Part shown: piece after piece, positions 29,684 to 39,980 of the stretch
Numbering within the stretch: position 1 is the stretch's first letter
How the letters are laid out: the number at the start of each line of letters is the position of its first letter
Source of the DNA: Mayamaea pseudoterrestris
Taxonomy: Eukaryota; Bacillariophyta; Bacillariophyceae; Sellaphorales; Sellaphoraceae
Assembly: GCA_027923505.1 (NCBI GenBank)
Contig: BROI01000015.1
Location: forward strand, 186,001 to 250,000
Direction of reading: 5' to 3'
Length of the DNA: 64,000 nt
Notes under the pieces: generated by a model
Database searches by the model: none
What the model saw: the letters and a program-made list of their open reading frames with translations, nothing else
Told to the model about the DNA's origin: nothing
Program-made: the position numbers and the translations under genes

Positions 29684-30985
29684 CTATCTCTGCAACGCCG
29701 CCTTAGCCATCAAGAGCGCCCCTTCCTTGTTTTGATGTCCACCGATAAAACCAGCAGCATGAACAAATTTGCACCCAGGAATCTTTGTAACAGCTTCAAG
29801 TCCAGCGTCGCGAAGACCACACCACTCTTTCGGCAGAGAAAGGCGATTCTCAAATGCCATGCCCTCGACAGTTACAGCTTGAACTCTCCACATGCCTGCC
29901 TGATCAGTATACAAGACAAACTTGACGAGCGGATTGACGTTGTACACCTTTTCCAACTCATACAAATGATTCTTCCAAGGCAAACCACCCGACTCGAGAC
30001 ATAAAATCTCTCCCGTAGCATCAACCTGCAAGCGCTGAGTCAAGGCACGGTCCACAAGCTCCCTCGCGGGTATGTCACTCTCGACAATTTCCATCATTAT
30101 GCTCAAAAAGTCTTGTCCGCACAATTCAACTGCGTGTGCAAACCTAGCATCAGGGTCAACTTCTTGACCGTTGGCATCCACCTCATTCCATCGAGGGTTC
30201 AGTCGGCCTACTCTTGACGCCAGTCCAGTCGAGTCTTTATAGAGTAAACGAACGCCTTCTGGAACAGCTTCTACTCCAGTGTCAATGGCATCCAAAGCTT
30301 CAAGCAATCTGTCATAGATCTTTAAATATGCGGTTTGCATCATAGTGTCATTCAACTCCGGATAATAAGCTTGCAATACTTCTTTTCCGTAATGACGGTA
30401 GACGAGTCCAGACGCTGAAAGCTTTGTGCATCGCGTTGCATCGCCTTCAAAGCGCTCGTCGTAACCATTTTGGTGGTGATCATACTTGCGCGTCGCGTGA
30501 TCGTAGACGCCTCCAACATCGATAACGATATCGAGCGTATCCAATACTTTAGTAAGTGAGATGAAACGGAAACGTGAGCAAATCATCTCAGTGCATACAG
30601 TCAGGAGAATGGAGTTTTTTCGTCTACCAAGCATACCTTTCATATCTCTGCTTCGAACAATCTTTGAGTTCCGAAACTCTGGAGTCTGCTGCAACATCCA
30701 AACTCCCATGGCCTCGTCCGCTTGAAAGCTTCCCGAATGCGTTCCAATAACAGCTGATGATGCCTCTGCCACCAGAAGCTTGGCGCGCTTGACGCTTAAT
30801 GACGACGACAACATGGATCGAAGTGATGCGCTCTTTGTGGCGTGCGAAAAGCTGCTTTTGGAATGAGCGGCAGAAATAGAGGCGAGAAAAGATTGGCACG
30901 TTTTTGCAAGACTTAGAATGGTGAATAAAGACAGGAGGATTCGAATGCTACCGGTAGTTGCCGACAAGGTCAAACGTCCTCGCAT
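29684..30985 (-). CDS. MYG1-family DHH-type protein with plastid-like presequence (two exons)
   Basis: The frame reads through 433 codons, but a 90-nt intron (GTATGC at 30636, ending ACTAAAG at 30547) fits better. Removing it joins RSRDMK to VLDTLDIVIDVGG, as in other MYG1 proteins, giving about 403 aa. MYG1 is a DHH-superfamily 3'-5' RNA exonuclease that acts in nucleus and mitochondria in animals. IDVGGVYD, KYDHHQNGYDERF and LSASGLVYRHYG are all present. The first metal motif, usually with HCDEA, is GTHSGSFQADEA here. The N-terminus has a long hydrophobic signal and a possible plastid cut site (CQS|FLAS). The C-terminal domain ends FVHAAGFIGGHQNKEGA, as expected. It is divergent to the hydrolase gene. 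Confidence 0.85.
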   Translation of the reverse strand: MRGRLTLSATTGSIRILLSLFTILSLAKTCQSFLASISAAHSKSSFSHATKSASLRSMLSSSLSVKRAKLLVAEASSAVIGTHSGSFQADEAMGVWMLQQTPEFRNSKIVRSRDMKGMLGRRKNSILLTVCTEMICSRFRFISLTKVLDTLDIVIDVGGVYDHATRKYDHHQNGYDERFEGDATRCTKLSASGLVYRHYGKEVLQAYYPELNDTMMQTAYLKIYDRLLEALDAIDTGVEAVPEGVRLLYKDSTGLASRVGRLNPRWNEVDANGQEVDPDARFAHAVELCGQDFLSIMMEIVESDIPARELVDRALTQRLQVDATGEILCLESGGLPWKNHLYELEKVYNVNPLVKFVLYTDQAGMWRVQAVTVEGMAFENRLSLPKEWCGLRDAGLEAVTKIPGCKFVHAAGFIGGHQNKEGALLMAKAALQR

Positions 30986-31198
30986 CTGAACGAATGAGCG
31001 CGTTGTGACGACCCTCCGTTTCCGGGCTGGAGGTGCCTGGTACTTTTTCTACGTGTAAACCAGTGCGACAAGGTTTTACAGAAACACATGCAAACATTCC
31101 TTTGGCAGAATTGGCCTCGACTTTACCTCTTTCCCAAGTCAATGAACAACTCACTACTGCAGCCATCTTAGCAATGAAGGGCCGACCTCAAACAAGTT

Positions 31199-33943
31199 AT
31201 GCATTCATCGCAGTACGAACCCGTTTCAGTCGCTGAGGAAGCTTTGGAACCTCCTCCAGACTCGGCAGTCTACCGCATTGATGAGGACGACGAAGATGCA
31301 AGCGTCGCGCCTTTTTCGATTGAAGAACCGTTTGAAATTGAACAGCAGCTAGAAATTTTGGAAGCTGATGCTATCGACTTATCGCCGAACTGTATCTGCC
31401 TCGTCCTTTCAGCGGGTGTCACATTTTTGCTCACGTCGCCCGTCTTGGTGCTGACCGCATGGACTTTTCATATGTTGATCGGGCGAGCTTGGGTCGCTAC
31501 GCCATTCATTCTTCACTCGGTAGTGGCTTTGACATCTTGTCGGCTATCGTTAATGGGAAGTTGCAGGAAGGCTGCTTTTATATACAATATCATCGACGCC
31601 CTCCTCTTCTTTTTTGCCTACAATGCATTCTACAAGTTTGTTATCCAGCAACTGCTTACAGATATTGACGGTACGCCAGTTATTGAATACACCGATGAGC
31701 GGTATGCGTTGACTACGTTTCAACGTATGGGTTTGGCCATTGCTGTATTTCGGGTGGTGTTGGTTGTTATGTCATTTGCTGAGAAAATGTCAGAATATTT
31801 TGCGCTTCGAAGCAGACAATGCCACCGGAGCTCTTCTTGTATTTCACCAAAGACATTGGTACATGTTTTGCAGCAATTTACAATGGCTTTACTTGCCCTT
31901 ACAGTCGGTTTGCTGCTTTGGTGTATCATCTCCGTCTTGGTGCATTTTATCAAGTGGCCACCACCGCTAAACAAAGATCCAGGGTGCGATCCAATCGACA
32001 CGACGGAATGCTGGCTGCCGTACCCATCTTTTCATCATATGCGGCGAGACATGTCCACGGAAACTGGATGGCGAGTTGACCTGAAGGCTGATATTCTCCC
32101 TCGACTCAAGGGCGGCGTCAAAATGGATCCGGCATGGCTGAATGACAAGGATGGATTCTCTACCATGGGACCTATTCTATTTTACGTAGATGGGCTCAAA
32201 GAGGCGCATGAGGCTAAAAATGGTCAACTGCAAGGGCATGCGAACATCGCAAAATCGACGACGCGACAATCCATTACCCTCTTGCTAGACGTGAACACGT
32301 CGAAACTGGTTGCTCACTCGGCTGAGATTGACTATCTGGACGCAAAGCATCCGCAAGTCATGTTATTTCCAGCATACCCGCTTCAACATGCGAATCACTA
32401 TGCCGTTGCACTTTTCAATGCAACTGGTGTGAATGGGGAAGTCTTGGCCGCTTCCGATGGCATGGTAGACTTGTTCATGCACCACGGGGGACCAGTGGAG
32501 AGCGAACGCTGGGACAGGTACACGAACTCGATCATTCCATCGCTACGAGTCGCTGCGCCTTGGATGACTGCGGACGAAAAGAATTTGAACGGTTTGCAAA
32601 TTCTCTTTGACTTTGTCACATCCAGTGAGCAATCACAGCTAGGTCATGTACGGGCTGTTCGCGACGCAACTTTATCTTTTGTCGGTTCCACTCACTGGAT
32701 ATGGAAGGACCATTATCGAGAGGTTCAAAGGACTGTCTATGATTGCAGCTTACCAGACACACGCCTTGCTCGGACAGTCCATGGTGAGCTCGACGTACCA
32801 TGGTTTCTTGATTGTTTCGGACCTGGTGGTCGCCATGCATTTCTCGACGAAGATGCACTACAGAGCAACATACCTACAGCGATTGGCAAGGCAAAGTTTT
32901 TACTTCATATACCATGCTCACTTCGTGACGGTGCGTTAGGCTTGGCTTCGGGGAAGCCTTTGCGAGCAGTAATGGAGTTCGGCCACGGGCTTTTCGGCAA
33001 CCGAGCTGAATCGTACGATTCGTTCCTTCAGCAGCTTGCAAATGATGAAGGGTATGCGATTACAGCGATGGATTGGCGTGGGATGAGCTCATTTGACTTG
33101 TTGGTTGTTGGAAGGATGCTTCTGTCTAGGCCGCGACTTTTTCGCTCCGTGCGTGATAATCTCATACAAGGGTACGCCAACAAGTATGCACTCCAGCATT
33201 GGTCGCGAAGTGGCGAGCTACAGAAGTCGAACGCCTTTGTATTTGATGATGTTAACGGTTATCAGGTATCTGTGCGGATGGATGGAAACATGACAGAGCC
33301 AAGCTTTGTCTTTTACGGCATTTCTCAAGGAGGCATTTTAGGTGCCGGATACGCCGCCTTGTCAGTAGGTCTCATTGATCGAGCAGTGCTTGGCGTTCCA
33401 GGAACACCGTTTGCATTGGTCATGTCGCGCTCACATGATTTTATTGGTTACGACATACTTTTGCTTTTGGATCTATACGACAATCGACAAGTTCGAATGC
33501 TCTTGGCGCTGTGTCAGCTGGGTTGGGATTCGTTGGAAGGTGCAGGTGTTCTAGCTACTCCCGTCTCAGAGCCCTTTCCGCCAATGCTACTTCAGGCAGG
33601 CTTGGGTGATGCTGTGGTGCCAACTTTTGCTGCGGAAGCACTCGCTCGAGGATTTGGTGCCGTAATCCTACCCGGAAATCCTCGAAATATCTACGGTATT
33701 GATGTTGATCATTTTGCTACTGAGCCAGATCATCAACCACGTGCAATACTGACCGAGCTGCTCTATGAACAGGAATACCTCGGTCTGTCAGTGGACAATA
33801 AGATCGGGTCACCGAACTCGGTGCATGATTGTGTACGACGGGATGGAGCCATGATCAAGCAGGTAACTGCGTTCCTTTCTCGCGGCGAAATTATAAACCC
33901 ATGCCTCCGCGACGGCTGCATACGACATTTATCTGATTGTTAG
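31199..33943 (+). CDS. Large membrane-anchored alpha/beta hydrolase-like protein
   Basis: This single 914-aa frame has two parts. Residues 1-60 are acidic. Residues about 63-260 contain five or so hydrophobic spans (CLVLSAGVTFLLTSPVLVL, FIYNIIDALLFFFAY, LAIAVFRVVLVVMSF, MALLALTVGLLLWCIISVLV). The remaining 650 residues look lumenal or extracellular, with NxT sites such as NATG and NMTE. A nucleophile elbow, GISQGG, puts Ser709 as the likely nucleophile. Asp804 (GLGDAVVP) and His838 (DVDHFATEP) complete a plausible triad. FGHGLFGN and DWRGMS are typical oxyanion and strand-5 features of such hydrolases. An esterase or peptidase role on a membrane surface is inferred; the substrate is unknown. 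The N-terminal multispan region is unusual for the fold. Confidence 0.75.
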   Translation: MHSSQYEPVSVAEEALEPPPDSAVYRIDEDDEDASVAPFSIEEPFEIEQQLEILEADAIDLSPNCICLVLSAGVTFLLTSPVLVLTAWTFHMLIGRAWVATPFILHSVVALTSCRLSLMGSCRKAAFIYNIIDALLFFFAYNAFYKFVIQQLLTDIDGTPVIEYTDERYALTTFQRMGLAIAVFRVVLVVMSFAEKMSEYFALRSRQCHRSSSCISPKTLVHVLQQFTMALLALTVGLLLWCIISVLVHFIKWPPPLNKDPGCDPIDTTECWLPYPSFHHMRRDMSTETGWRVDLKADILPRLKGGVKMDPAWLNDKDGFSTMGPILFYVDGLKEAHEAKNGQLQGHANIAKSTTRQSITLLLDVNTSKLVAHSAEIDYLDAKHPQVMLFPAYPLQHANHYAVALFNATGVNGEVLAASDGMVDLFMHHGGPVESERWDRYTNSIIPSLRVAAPWMTADEKNLNGLQILFDFVTSSEQSQLGHVRAVRDATLSFVGSTHWIWKDHYREVQRTVYDCSLPDTRLARTVHGELDVPWFLDCFGPGGRHAFLDEDALQSNIPTAIGKAKFLLHIPCSLRDGALGLASGKPLRAVMEFGHGLFGNRAESYDSFLQQLANDEGYAITAMDWRGMSSFDLLVVGRMLLSRPRLFRSVRDNLIQGYANKYALQHWSRSGELQKSNAFVFDDVNGYQVSVRMDGNMTEPSFVFYGISQGGILGAGYAALSVGLIDRAVLGVPGTPFALVMSRSHDFIGYDILLLLDLYDNRQVRMLLALCQLGWDSLEGAGVLATPVSEPFPPMLLQAGLGDAVVPTFAAEALARGFGAVILPGNPRNIYGIDVDHFATEPDHQPRAILTELLYEQEYLGLSVDNKIGSPNSVHDCVRRDGAMIKQVTAFLSRGEIINPCLRDGCIRHLSDC

Positions 33944-33974
33944 CATAAGTAATGAATTATCTTCGATTTTTTTT

Positions 33975-34330
33975 TGTGGTAGGATATATCCGGACATGCT
34001 TCACGGCATTAGGACATAGATGACGTCAAGCTTCAGGCCTTGCTAACTATCCCAAAGCACATCGTTATACAGTAGGAGTATGCTCTTAAAGAGTCATTGG
34101 TTACCACTTGAATACTGCAATCTCTAGCCTCTCCATTTGTTCCATAAACTGGTAGTTAAGAGTTGTTGCCATAACCCATCAAATGGTTGCTTGGAAGACC
34201 AGTATTATTTTTACTGTCTAATGCTTGGCAGTGTTTGTTTGTGCATGCGGAGCACGCAAAAGTCAATGCAGGCTTTGTGAAGCCATTGAAGCTTGTGCCA
34301 CCTCCCCGATCCGCGAATGTGTTAAATGTG
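33975..34330. repeat. Left copy of a diverged direct repeat of about 340 bp
   Basis: This stretch has a second copy at about 35138-35475, in the same orientation. Shared landmarks include gatatatccggacatg, gtaggagtatgctct, tactgcaatctct, gcctctccatttgttcc and gcaggctttgtgaagcc, with many differences and some indels between the copies. The pair brackets the 176-bp tandem repeats. It may be an old pair of long terminal repeats of a non-autonomous element, or a segmental duplication. No coding potential is seen. Confidence 0.6.
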
Positions 34331-35130
34331 TGGATTTTTGCCCTCCCAAACAACTGATGCTACACGTGAGCTGGGAGTGACTGTTATGCACCAATCTCAC
34401 TGCATACGTGTCCCCAAGGATAGCCAGAACAGAATTCATGGGACGAGACTTTTGGGGGTAGTCTTTGAAGGCCCATGTGGCCGTGGTTACTGTGTGGATC
34501 TTTGCTCAGGTGTGAGCTGATCTCCAAGGAAGCCACAGAATTCATAGAACAAGACTATTGTGGGTAGCCATTGAAGGCCACACACTGTAGCACCATGTAG
34601 CTGGTTACTGTGAGGAATTTTGCCCTCCCAAACAACTGATGCTACATGTGAGCTGGGAGTGACTGTTATGCTCCAATCTCACCGCATACATGTCCCCAAG
34701 CATAGCCAGAACAGAATTTACGGCACAAGACAATTGAGAGTAGTCTTTGAAGGCCACACACTGTAGCCCCGTGTAGCTGGTTACTGTGTGGATCTTTGCC
34801 CTCCCAAACAACTGATGCTACATGTGAGCTGGGAGTGATTGTTATGCACCAATACCACTACATACAAGTCCCCAAGGATAGCCAGAACAGAATTCATGGA
34901 ACAAGACTTTTGTGGGTAGTCATTGAAGGCCACACACTGTAGCACCATGTAGCTGGTTACTGTGTGGATCTTTGCCCTCCCAAACAACTGATGCTACACG
35001 TGAGCTGGGAGTGACTGTTATGCACCAATCTCACCGCATACGTATCCCCAAGGATAGCCAGAACAGAATTCATGGAACAAGATTTGTGGGTAGTCACTGA
35101 AGGCCACACACTGTAGCACCGTGTAGCTGG
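34320..35130 (+). repeat. Tandem repeat, period 176 bp, about five units
   Basis: Units begin at about 34320, 34486, 34604, 34780 and 34956. The spacing of the last three is 176 bp; the second unit is shortened. Each starts near gttactgtgtggatctttg and contains ccctcccaaacaactgatgc, a ccccaaggatagccagaac segment and a ccacacactgtagcacc segment. The short minus-strand frames in it repeat with the same period and are not genes. The repeat is unrelated in sequence to the 169-bp satellite further right. Confidence 0.85.
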
Positions 35131-35137
35131 TTGCAGT

Positions 35138-35475
35138 AGGATAGATCCGGACATGTCTCACAACAATACTTGGAACACAGCAGCTGTGACCTTGATGATG
35201 CCATGGTTGTTGTGCATGCAATGACCTCTAATAATAAATGTGTGAGCTATCCCAAACACATTGCTATACTTTAGGAGTATGCTCTGAGAGAGCCATTAAC
35301 GACCACTCAATTACTGCAATCTCTTGCCTCTCCTTCTGTTCCATATAGACTAAAATTGTTGGCACCATTGTTTGGCAGTCTTTGTGTGCGCGGAGCGCGT
35401 AAAAGTCCTTGCAGGCTTTGTGAAACCATTGATCCTGCCACCTCCCCGCCCCGCGAAGGTGTTATTAGCTGGCCT
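35138..35475. repeat. Right copy of the diverged direct repeat
   Basis: This is the partner of 33975-34330. Landmarks are gatagatccggacatg, taggagtatgctct, tactgcaatctct and gcaggctttgtgaaacc. It stands just before the old plus-strand copia element. It does not recur after that element, so it is not a simple LTR of it. Confidence 0.55.
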
Positions 35476-35479
35476 ATAC

Positions 35480-38400
35480 TGCTTGCCGAAGTCGAGCAGA
35501 ATACCGTGTCGCATGGGGTTTGCTGGTGCCTGCGCCGCGCTGGCTGATGCGAAGCGTGCTTATTCGGTCTGACTCGAGTCAGATCGGTCCCTTCCCCCTG
35601 CCGCAAGGTGCAAATTCCGGCGCGCAAAACACGTTTTCGGTACAAGGCCTACACAAATTTCTACGCGGACAATGTGTCTCGGGACTCAATAACGGTCAAC
35701 GGATTACATCGGCATTGGACAAAGTACGACGCGCCGGTACTCCCGCAAGGAACGACACGGCAGGTGCTACACACTAACTGGGCATTATTGCATACTAGCT
35801 AACAGGCAGGCTTCTAAGCATATAATACAGCGTGACCCCTTCCAGATGCTGGACCTGCCCAACAGGTTGGTCATGTGCAGCGAGACTGTCCCAGAGAACG
35901 GAGTCTACGGAGAGTGTGCCGGCTGCAGAGGCTAGTGGGGCGCAGCACTTCACGCTGGGTAGCGAGGAAGAAAGCGATGACGACGATGAGGTCGGATACA
36001 TGTTCGCGCAGCCGCCGAAGGTGAACATCTCGGAAGAAGGCTGTGCTCTTGGACAATCAGTCGACAGTGGATCTGTTCTGCAACGCCAAGATGCTGACGA
36101 ACATTCGCCCGGTGCCAACGTGGATGGTGATCAGGTGCAACGCTGGTACAGTAAGGACGAACATGATGTTGGCGACCTGGAGGGCTATGGTCCGGTGTGG
36201 TGGTATCCGCAGGAGCTGGCGAACATTTTGAGTTTGGCGCAAGTCCGAAAGAAGTTTACCGTGGAGTATCCATGCACGGCGTGGAGCGTCCAATGTTCGT
36301 TGTGGAGAAGCCGGACGGTAAGCAGCGAGAGTTTGTCGAGACGGACTCTGGGCTATGTTTGCGAGAGCTTTTCGAAGGGCAAGCGCAGCGATGTCAAGGA
36401 TGGAGTGGCGATGTTGACTACGGTAGACGATAACCGTACTAACTACACCAATGATGACTATTTACGCGTGTTAGAGCTAGGGAACTGCAAATCAAAATTG
36501 ACGGCCAAGCCTCAAGGATTACCTGCGCATCGTTACTAGCAATCAGTTGCCGAACTGTCCTGTGACGAAGGCCGACATCCTGGCTGCTGAGCACATCTTT
36601 GGACCAGATGTTGGCTCGTTAAAGGAAAGACGACGGTCGCGGTCGCATCTGGTGAAGCCTGCGATTGTTGAGCAACTTCCACCGGCTATCATGAGTCGTT
36701 ATCGAGACGTTACTCTTTGTGCTGACATCATGTATATCAACAAGGTCCCCATGTTGGTGACGTTCTCCCGCAGCATTCGTTTTGCTACGGTCGAGGTGAT
36801 TCAAAACCGTACGCTTCCGGTTATGTTGAAGGCAATCGAGTCTGTGTTGAAGATTTACGCACGCGGTGGGTTCCGTGTCGTCGCGGCACTGATGGATGGG
36901 GAGTTCGCCCAATGCTTGGCGCGTTGGCTGATCTCGGAGTGGCGCTCAATGCGACGTCTGAGGAAACACGTTGGCGAAATCGAACGTTTTATCCGTGTCG
37001 TGAAGGAACGGGTGCGCGCGACATACAACACGCTGCCATTTAAGCACGTGCCGGCACGATTGGTTGTCGAAATGACGAAGTCTGCCGTGTTTTGGTTGAA
37101 TGCGTTCCGAACGAGCGTGGCATTTCGAAGGATCTCAGTCCACGCACCATTGTGACTGGTCAGACAGTTGACTTTAACGGCATTGCAAGTATGAATTCGG
37201 TCAGTATGTGCAAACACATGAGTCGCACAGCAATGACATGCAGGCGCGCACGATTGGTGCGCTGGCTCTGCGCCCGACTGGTAATGTGCAGGGCGGGTTT
37301 TATTTCCTCAGTTTGTCTTTGGGCAAAATCTGAATCGTGGCCACGCTACGCCTTTGCCCATGCCTGATGATGTCATTGAGCGCGTGCATCGTCTCGCTCG
37401 TCAACAGAAGGCCAATCCGGGCATCGTGTTCATGGACCGCCACCGTGTTGCGGAGGCTGCTGAGCCAGTCATGTGGCACGATGATGACGACGAGGATGAT
37501 GATGACTCTGATTACGATGATGACGCTTCTCGCGGCGAGGACGACTCTGCCGGCGGAAGCGAAGGAGTGAATGCGACCGATGACGACGACGACAGCGACG
37601 ACGACGATGGTGCTGACGGCGCAATCGAAGGAGTGCCGTACGATGAGGATGGTGAGGCCATTGACGGCGAACTTGACGACGCGCCGGTCGTGGATGATGG
37701 CGAAATTGAAGGAGTGCCCGATGAAGGCAAAATTGAAGGAGTGCCAGCTGCTGCAGACGAAGAGGATTTCGATGCGCGCTATGGCCCACGCACTGGTCGG
37801 TATGGCCTGCGTGCGCGCAAACCTCGATCGTTCGCTCATTTGTTCACGCTCGACGCTGCAGAGGAAGTGTCGGAGCCCCTCGTCACGGCACAGATGAACA
37901 TGCGACAAGGTTTAAAGGCTTTTGGCGATGCTGGAGTGGAGGCAGTGCGCAAGGAAATGCAGCAGCTACACGACAGGCACGTCATGAAGGCAGTCCCCCA
38001 GTACACTCTGACTCCGCAGCAGCGCAAGGACGCTCTGGCGTATTTGATGTTTCTCAAGCGCAAGCGATGCGGGACTGTGAAGGGACGCGGATGCGCGGAT
38101 GGACGCAAGCAACGAGCATACACTGCAAAGGAAGACGCAGCATCTCCAACAATAGCGACAGAGGCCATCTTTCTGACAGCTATCATTGACGCCATGGAAG
38201 GACGCGAGGTTGCTGTGGTTGATGTACCGGGCGCTTTCATGCAAGCGGAAATGGATGAGTTGGTGCACGTTCATTTCACTGGGAAGATGGTGGAGCTACT
38301 GTTGGAAATTGATCGCGAGATGTACGAGCCTTGCGTCACAATGGAGAATGGCGAGAAAGTCATGTACGTTGAATTACTCATGGCGCTTTATGGTACGCTT

Positions 38401-39600
38401 CGAGCAGCGCGACTATTCTGGGAGAAGTTGTCTGCAAAGTTGCTTGAGTGGGGCTTCGAGAAGAACCCGTACGATCCATGTGTGTGTAACAAGATTGTCA
38501 ATGGAAAGCAAATCACCGTGGGATGGCACGTGGACGATTTGAAGATTTCGCACGTCGACGTGAGCGTAGTGGATGAGTTCATCGCGCAGATGGATGAGGA
38601 GTTCGGCAAGGAGACTCCAATGAATAAGTCACGCGGAAAAGTGCACGACTACCTCGGCATGGTATTGGACTATACTAAGCCTGGAGAAGTAGCAATCAAC
38701 ATGGTTGACTATGTGAAGAACATCCTGCATCATGCGCCAGACGACATGGATGGAACGGCAGCTACTCCGGCAGCCAGTCACTTGTTTCAGATATCGGAAA
38801 ATCCTGTCATGTTGAGCGAAGCGAAGAAGCAGATTTTTGTGATGATTGTGATGCAGTGTCTGTATCTGAGTCAGCGAGCGCGACCGGATATTCGCACAGC
38901 GATTTCTTTCTTGAGCACGAGGCTGCAGCAGCCTGACGAAGACGACTATAAGAAGGCTGCAAGAGTGATTAAATATTTACGCGGAAGCGTGGACATGGTG
39001 TTGACGCTGAAGGCGGACCAGTCCGGGATAGTCCAGTGGTGGGTGGATGCGTCGTACGCGGTGCACCCAGACATGAAGGGTCACACTGGTGGAACAATGA
39101 CACTTGGCCAAGGATCAGTGTACAGTACGTCGGCTAAACAGAAGTTGGTAACAAGAAGCTCGACGGAGAGTGAAGTCGTGGGAGTTCACGATGTGCTACC
39201 GCAGTTGCTGTGGACAGGATATTTTCTGAAGGCGCAAGGTTTCGGGGTCAAGGACACGAAATTGTACCAAGACAATATGAGTTCAATGTTGTTGGAAAAG
39301 AATGGCAGAAGCTCAGTACAAAGCGCACGCGACACATGAATGTTCGGTACTTCTTGTGAAAGATCGCGTGGCAGCTGGTGAAGTCAACATTGAGCATTGT
39401 CCGACCGGAGACATGGTCGCGGATTTCTTCACGAAACCATTGCAGGGAGCCCAGTTTGGCAAGCTCCGCAACCTGGTTATGAATCTGGCCTCGAGCAGTA
39501 AGTACTACTTGGACCAAAGGAGTGTGTTGAGCATGGATGAGAACCCAAACCGAAGAGGCAGCGGTGACGTCACGAAGACGGTCACGGTTTAAGTAAGCGC
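35480..39600 (+). mobile_element. Old, broken Ty1/copia retroelement (element A)
   Basis: This is a fossil of an LTR retroelement of the Ty1/copia order, parts in copia order. The gag/protease end is near 35.83-36.5 kb and the integrase near 36.5-37.2 kb (with MDGEFAQ and IERFIRVVKERV). A strongly acidic stretch follows at 37.4-37.8 kb. Reverse transcriptase and RNase H span about 37.85-39.55 kb. The RT has DVPGAFMQAEMDE, LYGTLRAARLFW and HVDD in place of the usual YVDD box. The RNase H end has EHCPTGDMVADFFTKPL. The reading frame is broken several times over the element, so it is not active. I could not find a convincing pair of LTRs, and its limits are approximate. Its RT type differs from that of the other copia elements in the window. 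Confidence 0.85.
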
Positions 39601-39980
39601 GGTAAGCGGCAACCGAAGGAGTGGATCGAGGACGATCACTTCTTGGAGGACGGTTCCAGGTCTTTCAACGCGACCAGGCTTTTACGATGTGGATATCAAT
39701 TTGGATCTGAGGTGACGTGATTGGTTCGTTTCATCTTGCGCGGTGTAAAGTTACATCAAGCTATAGTTGTTGACAGGCTAACACATTCGCTGGGCAGAGT
39801 CAATGATTTTGCGCTTGCTCGCGCTAAACCTGCCAAACGTAACGAAATAGATTCAATAGCTAACACGATCGTGAGGATCGGCTAGCTGGGATCATTGCAT
39901 CGCCGAACAAATCGATCATCAGTTGTGCAGTCCACGTCCTCAGCTGCGGGTGCAGTCATTTCAAAACGCCTGCGTGACTC
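39600..39980. other. Unassigned stretch between element A and the satellite
   Basis: Nearly 400 bp with no gene or clear repeat. It may contain the 3' untranslated end or LTR remains of element A. From about 39980 on, weak similarity to the 169-bp satellite begins (cttcaacatcatttcagcag). Confidence 0.35.

Noticed and set aside
34156-35221. Minus-strand frames of about 65-68 aa spaced by 176 bp
   Set aside because: They are the same tandem repeat read in one frame and have no protein character.
35138-35475. 5' LTR of element A
   Set aside because: No copy occurs after the end of element A, while a copy does occur at 33975, before it. The pair belongs to the tandem-repeat structure instead.
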